Origin: Mycobacterium sp. DL440
GTDB lineage: Bacteria > Actinomycetota > Actinomycetes > Mycobacteriales > Mycobacteriaceae
NCBI RefSeq assembly: GCF_011745145.1
Contig: NZ_CP050191.1
Location: 1,848,884-1,912,883, forward strand
Direction: 5' to 3'
Length of the DNA: 64,000 nt
Shown: in pieces, positions 20,894-27,383 of the stretch
Layout of the letters: every line of letters starts with the position of its first letter
How positions within the stretch are numbered: position 1 is the stretch's first letter
Notes under the pieces: generated by a model
Seen by the model: the letters and a program-made list of their open reading frames with translations, nothing else
What the model was told of the DNA's origin: nothing
The model's database searches: none
Made by a program: the position numbers and the translations under genes

Positions 20894-21382
20894 ATGCCTG
20901 ACCGCCGCGGTGACCGGGGCCGTCACCAGGCCCGCAAGCGTGCCGTCGATCTACTGTTCGAAGCCGAAGCCCGCGGGCTGACGGCGGAGGCGGTGGCCGA
21001 TGGCCGCGCCGCGCTGGCCGAGGATCAGCCCGACGTCACGCCGCTCAATCCCTACACGGTGTCGGTGGCGCGCGGCGTCACCGAGCACGCCGCCCACGTC
21101 GACGATCTCATCTCGGCGCACCTGCAGGGTTGGACGCTGGAACGACTGCCCGCCGTGGACCGGGCCATCCTGCGGGTGGCGGTCTGGGAATTGCTCCATG
21201 CCGAGGACGTCCCCGAGCCGGTGGCAGTCGATGAAGCCGTCGAGCTTGCCAAAGAGTTGTCCACCGATGAATCGCCCGGGTTCGTCAACGGTGTGCTGGG
21301 CCAGGTGATGTTGGTGACCCCGCAGATCCGGGCCGCCGCCGCGGCTGTGCAAGGCGCGACCCCGGACAACTCCGAACAGTAG
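20894..21382 (+). CDS. nusB: Transcription antitermination factor NusB
   Basis: The 162-residue all-helical protein binds boxA RNA with NusE (S10) in rRNA antitermination. The N-terminal [16 protein letters not shown] and the central [40 protein letters not shown] stretch (quoted in part) are diagnostic. So is [14 protein letters not shown] near the C-terminus. It is the last gene of the conserved block; the following 219 bp before the convergent HNH gene contain no gene that I can support. Confidence 0.95.
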   Translation: MPDRRGDRGRHQARKRAVDLLFEAEARGLTAEAVADGRAALAEDQPDVTPLNPYTVSVARGVTEHAAHVDDLISAHLQGWTLERLPAVDRAILRVAVWELLHAEDVPEPVAVDEAVELAKELSTDESPGFVNGVLGQVMLVTPQIRAAAAAVQGATPDNSEQ

Positions 21383-21390
21383 ATAGCTGT

Positions 21391-21403
21391 CCCGAACGTC
21401 GGG
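21391..21403 (+). terminator. Weak hairpin after nusB
   Basis: CCCGA and TCGGG flank the loop ACG, 8 bp after the nusB stop. The stem is only 5 bp, so termination here is tentative. Confidence 0.3.
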
Positions 21404-21601
21404 CTCACCGGTGTATTCGGTGCCACGAGGACGGCCTGAGATTCGGGTCTCCGTCGCCGCGTACACCGGAAACCCCACTCGAGTGCGGCAATGACGCTGA
21501 AGGTTAAGGCCGGGCTGGCGGTACGTGTCGATTCCGCCCTGGTGGAACTCGATCACGTTGTACGCCTGCGTAGTTGAGTTGCATCGGACCTGTTCGTTGG
21601 G

Positions 21602-23089
21602 TCAACAGGCTTCCGGGGGAACGAGTAGTTCCTCGGGGTGGAAGTGGTGGTTGATGGTGTCTTGGCCGGTGTCCATCAGGGGCGGGGGATGCCAGTGGAT
21701 GCGGCCGGTGTCTGGATCGACACTGGTGGTCCAGCCCAGTCCGACGAGGTGGTTGTCAGGACCGCAGCTCAGGGCGAGGGCGGGGGCGTCGGTGCGTCCG
21801 CCGTGTTGCCAGTCGGCTTCGGCGTGGTGCGCCTCGCAGTAGTCTGCCGGTGCGGTGCAACCCGGGCGGGTACATCCGCGGTCTCGGTTGTAGAGCAGGA
21901 GCCGTTGCGCTTTGGTGGCCAACCGTTTGGTGCGGGCCATGTACAGGGGCTCTGCGGTGTGGTGGTCGTAGACGATGAGGTAGTGGAAACTGTGCGATGC
22001 CAGCCGGATGAGGTCTGTCATCGGCATCCGGATGCCCGCCCCGGTGACGGCGATACCGGCTCCGGCTTCCAGTTCGGCCAGGGTGGTGGAGACGACCACG
22101 GTGACCGGGAGGCCGCCGTGCTGGCCAAGTCGTTTGGACATCAGTAGTTCGCGCAGCGCGGCTTTGAGTGCGTCATGGTTGCGTTGCGCCTGGGTTCGCG
22201 TGTCGCGGTCGGCGGCGGCCTGCTGCTGTTGCTGAGCTTGCTGGTCTGGCGATGTGGCGGTGGTGCGGGCAGCAGCCGCCTCGGCCTCAACGTCAGCGGC
22301 TTCGGCGTCTGGGGCGTCGGGAATGTCCAGTGGGCTGGGTGTCGGGTTGTGGACCGGTTGTGGGTCACTTGGGTTGTTGATGCCCGGTGCGCCCCACACG
22401 CCGGTGACCGTGGTGAGATATGACGCCGCCTCGGGATCGAGCCAGCCTTCGACATGTACCAACCCGTCGGCGTCCTGTTTGCCGATACACAGCCCACGCA
22501 GGTGTGCTGCGACATCGGGACTGTCGCCGTCCTGGTTCAGCAGGTACAGGAGTTTGTCGGCAGCGGCCTTGAGGGTTTCGGGAGTGTCGTGGGTCGCTGC
22601 GGCCACCAGGTCCGACTCGATCTGGGCGAGTTCGGCTGGGCCGACGTACTTTTCCGCTTCCACCACCGTGCGGCGGATGATCGTGATGTGTTCGGTGTTG
22701 ATCGATCCTGACCGCAGCGCTTCCGCGCATGCGGGCAGCATCGGCTCCAACGCCTCGCCGGTGAGGCCATATCGCGGCCCGAGGTCTGCGGCCGCGGCCA
22801 CTCTGCGCGACGCTTCCTTGCGGCTGATGCGCATCCGGGTGGCAAGGACGTCAGTCCATGACTTTCCACCGATCTCCCGTGGACTGGTCCGGGCCATCAG
22901 CGCCGACTGGATGCGGTGATCGACCGTCGCCTGCGCTCGGGCCTGTCGCTCGCGCTCGGACTGGATAGCCAGTAACTCCGCGGTGTCGAACCCGGTGAAA
23001 TCAACGTTGACGAGCGTCGTGGTCGCTGCCAGGTGGTCGGCCAGCGCGGTCTGTACCGCGCCCCGGCTCTGCGTCAACCCGACCTTCAT
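21602..23089 (-). CDS. 13E12 repeat family / DUF222 protein with C-terminal HNH motif
   Basis: The 495-residue protein has a helical DUF222 domain (about 10-215). A variable Ala/Asp/Gln-rich linker (about 245-310, with a short poly-Gln run) follows. The conserved 13E12 C-terminus ends in an HNH-type site: RDRGCTRPGCTAPADYCEAHH and a following NHLVGLGW-like segment. The family is multicopy in mycobacteria, and several members are known from LexA work as damage-inducible; the nuclease activity is presumed. The ATG at 23089 is preferred over one 102 bp upstream because a LexA box and a damage-type promoter end just before it. It marks the left edge of the accessory segment. Confidence 0.88.
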   Translation of the reverse strand: MKVGLTQSRGAVQTALADHLAATTTLVNVDFTGFDTAELLAIQSERERQARAQATVDHRIQSALMARTSPREIGGKSWTDVLATRMRISRKEASRRVAAAADLGPRYGLTGEALEPMLPACAEALRSGSINTEHITIIRRTVVEAEKYVGPAELAQIESDLVAAATHDTPETLKAAADKLLYLLNQDGDSPDVAAHLRGLCIGKQDADGLVHVEGWLDPEAASYLTTVTGVWGAPGINNPSDPQPVHNPTPSPLDIPDAPDAEAADVEAEAAAARTTATSPDQQAQQQQQAAADRDTRTQAQRNHDALKAALRELLMSKRLGQHGGLPVTVVVSTTLAELEAGAGIAVTGAGIRMPMTDLIRLASHSFHYLIVYDHHTAEPLYMARTKRLATKAQRLLLYNRDRGCTRPGCTAPADYCEAHHAEADWQHGGRTDAPALALSCGPDNHLVGLGWTTSVDPDTGRIHWHPPPLMDTGQDTINHHFHPEELLVPPEAC

Positions 23090-23092
23090 GTT

Positions 23093-23119
23093 TCGAACAC
23101 TAGTGCGATTGACTGACAA
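23093..23119 (-). promoter_or_regulatory. DNA-damage promoter: LexA box overlapping a PafBC-type promoter
   Basis: Read on the minus strand, TTGTCAGTC (23119-23111), exactly 8 bp, then TAGTGT (23102-23097) fits the RecA-independent promoter consensus tTGTCRGTg-N8-TANNNT with one mismatch. TCGCACTAGTGTTCGA (23108-23093) matches the mycobacterial SOS box TCGAAC-N4-GTTCGA at 11 of 12 fixed positions. The expected start point, 7-8 bp after TAGTGT, falls on the ATG at 23089, so the mRNA would be leaderless. Confidence 0.75.
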
Positions 23120-23345
23120 GAATCCGCTCTTTGGGACCGATGTGGCCAATGTGGCCGAAGTTTTTTTGAGCCGGCCCAAACGACGTTTCAATCATCGCGA
23201 TTTGTAAATTCTTGTCACGGCCGAGGTGGCGCAATGCGCGCTCGAGGGAGGGTTTCGCCAGGTACCGCACGTCAGTGGGCGGCGCAATCAGTTAACCTGC
23301 GCAAACGACAGATTCGCCGCACTGCGACACCCCTGAATCGCCGCT

Positions 23346-23351
23346 TACCGT
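23346..23351 (+). promoter_or_regulatory. Probable leaderless -10 element of the GntR operon
   Basis: TACCGT fits TANNNT and ends 6 bp before the GTG at 23358. No ribosome site is present, so the whole cluster may begin with a leaderless transcript. Confidence 0.5.
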
Positions 23352-23357
23352 GAGTTC

Positions 23358-24116
23358 GTGTCGTCGCAGCCCGAAGCCCATCCCGTATCGCTGCCGAGCC
23401 GTCGTGCGCGCGCCGATCAGGCCCGCCAGGTGGCCGACGTGCTGCGCCACCAGATCTACGAAGGCACGTATGACGGCGCGCTCCCGGCCGAGGCGGAGTT
23501 GGCCGCCGAATTCTTCGTCTCCCGCAACACCGTCCGTGAAGCACTCGCGGTCCTCAAGACCGAGGGTTTGATCGACCGCGGGACCAAGGTGGGCACGCAC
23601 GTGGCGGCCCGCAAGTACGATCACGGCCTCGACGCGCTGGTGGGTCTGAAAGAGACCTTCAAGGACTACGGCGACGTACGTAACGAAGTCCGTGCCGTGC
23701 AGCGACTCTCGGCCCCGCCGGCGGTGGCCCGAAAGCTGGGACTCGAGCCGGGAACTCAAGTGGTCTTCATCGAGCGCCTGCGCTACCTCGCCGATCTACC
23801 GCTGTCGCTGGATCTGACCTACCTGGCTCCCGAAATCGGTGAGCAGGTGATCGGCCATCCGCTGGAGAGCAACGATATCTTCGCGCTCATCGAACGGGTC
23901 AGCGGGCGCCGTCTGGGTGGGGCGAGCCTTGCCCTGGAGGCGATTTCGGCCGACCCGCATTCCGCGGCGACATTGCAGGTGCCGGCCGGATCGGCGCTGC
24001 TGATGGCCGAACGGCTGACCATCCTGGATGATGGCACGCCCGTCGATCTGGAGTACATCAGGATGCGTGGTGACCGAATCGCCATGCGCGGCAACCTTAT
24101 TAGGAGAGACGTATGA
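23358..24116 (+). CDS. GntR family regulator with UTRA domain
   Basis: The 252-residue protein has an N-terminal winged helix (about 20-85). Its recognition region reads LPAEAELAAEFFVSRNTVREA and its wing is GLIDRGTKVGTHV. The C-terminal HutC/UTRA ligand domain (about 100-245) contains VFIERLRYLADLPLSLDLTYL. UTRA domains bind small effectors, often sugars or catabolites, and such proteins are mostly repressors. It is the first gene of the cluster. Its stop overlaps the ferredoxin ATG (ATGA), and an AGGAGAG ribosome site sits inside its last codons. It probably controls the cluster and itself. Confidence 0.88.
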   Translation: MSSQPEAHPVSLPSRRARADQARQVADVLRHQIYEGTYDGALPAEAELAAEFFVSRNTVREALAVLKTEGLIDRGTKVGTHVAARKYDHGLDALVGLKETFKDYGDVRNEVRAVQRLSAPPAVARKLGLEPGTQVVFIERLRYLADLPLSLDLTYLAPEIGEQVIGHPLESNDIFALIERVSGRRLGGASLALEAISADPHSAATLQVPAGSALLMAERLTILDDGTPVDLEYIRMRGDRIAMRGNLIRRDV

Positions 24117-24340
24117 CGCTGGTCAATCAACGCGCCGATGTCCCGGTGACCATCGACGAGTCCCTGTGTATCGAGGGTTGCACATTGTGCGTGGACGTCT
24201 GCCCGCTTGATTCACTGGCCATCAATCCCGAGAACGGCAAGGCCTTCATGCACGTCGACGAGTGCTGGTACTGCGGGCCCTGCGCGGCCCGCTGTCCCAC
24301 CGGCGCCGTCACCGTCAACATGCCCTATCTCATCCGCTAG
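24113..24340 (+). CDS. Small two-cluster [4Fe-4S] ferredoxin
   Basis: The 75-residue protein has two cluster motifs. Cys19-x3-Cys23-x2-Cys26-x3-Cys30-Pro has one residue more than the usual first spacing. Cys51-x2-Cys54-x2-Cys57-x3-Cys61-Pro is canonical. The size and the central DECWYCGPCAARCPTGAV resemble the beta subunit of adenylylsulfate-reductase-type enzymes in simplified form. The obvious partner is the flavoprotein four genes downstream, to or from which it would carry electrons. No membrane segment or signal peptide is seen. Confidence 0.9.
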   Translation: MTLVNQRADVPVTIDESLCIEGCTLCVDVCPLDSLAINPENGKAFMHVDECWYCGPCAARCPTGAVTVNMPYLIR

Positions 24341-24349
24341 AGGACCCCA

Positions 24350-25780
24350 GTGAAAACAGCCCTGATCGCCCTGACCACCGGCCTGACCCTCGCCGCGGCC
24401 GGATGTTCTCTCGATTCGGCGACGAAATCCTCCGACACTGTCGATGTCGTCGTCGGCTACCAGTCCAAGACCATCAACACCGTCACCGCCGGAACCTTGT
24501 TGCGCGCCCAGGGGTACCTGGAACGCCGCCTGGCCGACATCACCACCCGCACCGGCACCAAATACAACGTGACGTGGCAGGACTACGACACCGGCGCCCC
24601 GATCACCGCACAGATGGTCGCCGAGAAGATCGACATCGGTTCCATGGGCGACTACCCGATGCTCATCAACGGATCCAAGACGCAGGCCAACGAACGCGCC
24701 AAGACCGAAATCGTGTCGGTCACCGGGTACAACCCGAAGGGCGCGCTGAACATGGTTGTGGTGGCACCGGATTCGCCGGCCAAGTCATTGACCGATCTGG
24801 CCGGTAAGAAGGTCTCGGCCAGCGTCGGATCGGCCGGCCACGGCATGCTGGTGCAAGCGCTCGGCAAGGCCGGTGTCGACGCCAAGACCGGTGTAGAGGT
24901 GCTCAACCAGCAGCCGCAGGTCGGCGCGTCGTCGCTGGAATCGGGTCAGATTCAGGCACTTTCACAGTTTGTCGCGTGGCCGGGGCTGTTGGTCCAGCAG
25001 GGCAAGGCCAAGCTGCTTTACGACGGGGCCGAGCTGAACTATCCGACCTTGCACGGCGTGGTGGTGCGCCGGGCATATGCGGCCGACCATCCGGAGGTCC
25101 TCGACGCCTTTCTTCAGGCCCAACTGGATGCCACCGACTTTCTCAACACCAAGCCGTTGGAGGCGGCCCGCCTCGTAGCCGAGGGCAGTGGGCTGCCACA
25201 GGAGGTTGTGTACCTGTACAACGGGCCGGGCGGCACCTCGTTCGACACCACGCTCAAACCGTCGCTGGTCGACGCGCTCAAGGGCGATGTGCCGTACCTG
25301 AAGTCGATCGACAACTTCGCCGATCTCGATGTGCCCGGTTTCGTGCAGGACGGGCCGCTGCGGGCGGCGTTCTCCGCGCGCGGCCAGGACTACGACAAGG
25401 CACTGAACTCGAAAGCCAACCCGTCGGGGCTGAGCGGTACCGACCCGGTCTGCCATAGCGCCGTCGACAATCCGGCCACCGCGGGCGAACTCTGGCTGGA
25501 CGGATCGGACACCACCACGGCGGCGGCGACGCCGGTCTGCCTGCTCAAGGCGATCCGGCAGGCTGAAGGCGAGGGCAAGAAGGTCCGCGCCGCCTACGTC
25601 GCCGATGCCGAACTGGGTACCCGGTGGTTCGCCGAGAAGTCGGTGTGGGTGCGTCTGCCCGGATCGGACGCTGAAGGCTACCTACCGTTCGGAACCGAGG
25701 CCGGCGCCGAGCGCTACACCACGGCGCACCCCGGCGCGACGATCGTCGACTACCGGCAAGCGCTGGCAGGTGCGGTGTGA
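24350..25780 (+). CDS. Substrate-binding lipoprotein of an ABC importer, with NosL-like C-terminal domain
   Basis: The 476-residue protein begins with a lipoprotein signal (lipobox LAAAGC, Cys at about residue 19). Residues 30-345 are a NitT/TauT/SsuA-type binding domain (VVVGYQSKTINTVTAG, IDIGSMGDYPMLI, GPGGTSFDTTLKPS). From about residue 362 a second domain follows: Cys368 in DPVCHSA, Cys397 in PVCLLKAI, then AAYVADAELGTRWFAEK, LPFGTEAGAERY and a final TIVDYRQAL. The order resembles NosL, a copper-binding accessory protein of nitrous oxide reductase. SsuA-type proteins are normally about 320 residues. The GTG start follows GAGGACC. The end overlaps the permease start by 4 bp. Confidence 0.85.
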   Translation: MKTALIALTTGLTLAAAGCSLDSATKSSDTVDVVVGYQSKTINTVTAGTLLRAQGYLERRLADITTRTGTKYNVTWQDYDTGAPITAQMVAEKIDIGSMGDYPMLINGSKTQANERAKTEIVSVTGYNPKGALNMVVVAPDSPAKSLTDLAGKKVSASVGSAGHGMLVQALGKAGVDAKTGVEVLNQQPQVGASSLESGQIQALSQFVAWPGLLVQQGKAKLLYDGAELNYPTLHGVVVRRAYAADHPEVLDAFLQAQLDATDFLNTKPLEAARLVAEGSGLPQEVVYLYNGPGGTSFDTTLKPSLVDALKGDVPYLKSIDNFADLDVPGFVQDGPLRAAFSARGQDYDKALNSKANPSGLSGTDPVCHSAVDNPATAGELWLDGSDTTTAAATPVCLLKAIRQAEGEGKKVRAAYVADAELGTRWFAEKSVWVRLPGSDAEGYLPFGTEAGAERYTTAHPGATIVDYRQALAGAV

Positions 25781-26637
25781 CCACCACCGACGCCGCTCCG
25801 GCTGCGGTCAGCGACCTGCCGGCCGCGCCGGAGGGGGTGCGTACACGTCCCGCGACTTCGGTCTGGCGGCACCGCCTGGTGCGTCTGGCCTCGGTGGTCA
25901 GCGCGATTGTTTTGTGGCAGCTCTTGACCTCCAACGACGTGCGGTTAGGTCTGCGGTTCGACACTCTGCCCACTGTCACCGAAATCACTGCGGCCCTGGT
26001 GAACCGGCTGGGCACCCCGGAGTACTGGCTGGACCTCGGCCAGTCGCTGATCCGGATTCTCACCGGGTTCGGTATCGCCGCGGTGGTCGGGGTGATCACC
26101 GGAATCCTGCTGGGACGCACCGCGTGGTTCGCCGACATCTTCGGCCCGCTGACCGAACTGGCGCGGCCGATCCCGGCGATCGCCATCGTGCCGGTGGCGA
26201 TCCTGCTGTTCCCCAGCGATGAGGCGGGAATCGTGTTCATCACGTTCCTGGCGGCGTACTTCCCGATCATGGTCAGCGTCCGGCATGCGGTGCGTGCCCT
26301 ACCGACCATCTGGGAGGACTCGGTCCGCACCCTGGGCGGTGGTCGCCTCGACGTACTCCGTCAGGTGGTACTGCCGGGCATCCTGCCGGGGCTGTTCGGC
26401 GGCCTCTCGGTCGGAATGGGGGTGGCCTGGATCTGCGTGATCTCGGCCGAGATGATCTCGGGCCGCCTGGGCGTGGGCTACCGCACCTGGCAGGCCTACA
26501 CGGTGCTGAACTATCCCGACGTGTTCGTCGGCATCATCACGATCGGTGTGCTCGGTTTCCTCACCGCCGCGGCGGTCGAGCTGATCGGTCGCCGGGCGAC
26601 CAGGTGGCTGCCGCGTGGCGGGGAGGCGACGCGATGA
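25777..26637 (+). CDS. ABC transporter permease, NitT/TauT (SsuC-like) type
   Basis: The 286-residue membrane protein has six predicted helices. The coupling motif lies in the region ALPTIWEDSVRTLGGGRLDVLRQVVLPG (in part), the EAA loop typical of binding-protein-dependent permeases. A 40-residue polar N-terminus precedes the first helix. The family imports sulfonates, taurine, nitrate, cyanate or thiamine precursors, and sequence alone does not choose among these. It overlaps the genes on both sides by 4 bp (GTGA and ATGA), so stoichiometric translation with its partners is likely. Confidence 0.9.
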   Translation: MTTTDAAPAAVSDLPAAPEGVRTRPATSVWRHRLVRLASVVSAIVLWQLLTSNDVRLGLRFDTLPTVTEITAALVNRLGTPEYWLDLGQSLIRILTGFGIAAVVGVITGILLGRTAWFADIFGPLTELARPIPAIAIVPVAILLFPSDEAGIVFITFLAAYFPIMVSVRHAVRALPTIWEDSVRTLGGGRLDVLRQVVLPGILPGLFGGLSVGMGVAWICVISAEMISGRLGVGYRTWQAYTVLNYPDVFVGIITIGVLGFLTAAAVELIGRRATRWLPRGGEATR

Positions 26638-27383
26638 GCGCAACATTGGCCGGCACGGGAATGCGGCTGGAACTCGATCGAATCCGGCTGTCCTACACCG
26701 GCACTCCGGTGATCGAGGACCTGAGCCTCACCGTGCAGCCCGGCGAGATCCTCGTGCTCACCGGTCCGTCGGGCTGCGGTAAGTCCACGCTGCTGCGCGC
26801 GTTGACCGGACTACTGCGGCCAGACGGCGGCCGGGTGCTGGCCGACGGCGATCCCGTCACCACCACCTCACGCGACCGCGGCATGGTGTTCCAGGACAGC
26901 GCGCTGCTGCCGTGGCGCACGGTGCGGTCCAATATCGAACTGGCCCTGCAGTTGCGGGGAGAACCGAAAGCCGGTCGTCGGGAGCGGGCCGATCGCTGGA
27001 TCGCCGAAGTCGGTCTGTCCGGATTCGCCGACTTCCTGCCGAAGAGCCTCTCCGGAGGTATGCGGCAGCGGGTCCAGCTCGCCCGCGGGCTGGCCGGTGC
27101 ACCCCGTGCGGTCATGATGGACGAGCCGTTCGCCGCGCTGGACACGCAGACCCGGGCGGCCATGCAGCGGCTGCTGATCGACACCTGGAAGGCCCATCCG
27201 ACGACAATCGTGTTCGTCACCCACGACGTCGACGAGGCGCTCACACTGGGTGACCGTGTTGCCGTGCTCGGCCGCGCCGGGCAACCGTTACGCGCGCTCA
27301 TCGAGGTGGGCCAGCCCCGAACCGACCATCCCGAACGATCCGCGCTGCGCGCCGAGATCATTGCCGCCCTGGAGCAACCGTGA
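26634..27383 (+). CDS. ABC transporter ATP-binding protein, SsuB/TauB type
   Basis: The 249-residue nucleotide-binding protein has all the expected motifs. Walker A is GPSGCGKST (about residue 43), the Q-loop is GMVFQDSALLPW, the signature is LSGGMRQRVQLARGL, Walker B is AVMMDEPFAALD and the switch His is in VFVTHDVDEAL. The PW after the Q-loop is common in SsuB/TauB/NrtD proteins. ATG 26634 overlaps the permease stop; a start 30 bp upstream is inside the permease and unnecessary. It powers the importer together with the two preceding genes. Confidence 0.93.
   Translation: MSATLAGTGMRLELDRIRLSYTGTPVIEDLSLTVQPGEILVLTGPSGCGKSTLLRALTGLLRPDGGRVLADGDPVTTTSRDRGMVFQDSALLPWRTVRSNIELALQLRGEPKAGRRERADRWIAEVGLSGFADFLPKSLSGGMRQRVQLARGLAGAPRAVMMDEPFAALDTQTRAAMQRLLIDTWKAHPTTIVFVTHDVDEALTLGDRVAVLGRAGQPLRALIEVGQPRTDHPERSALRAEIIAALEQP

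Noticed and set aside
21383..21601. Remnant gene or tRNA between nusB and the 13E12 gene
   Set aside because: No cloverleaf, no TpsiC-like box in a tRNA context and no protein-like frame with a plausible start were found.
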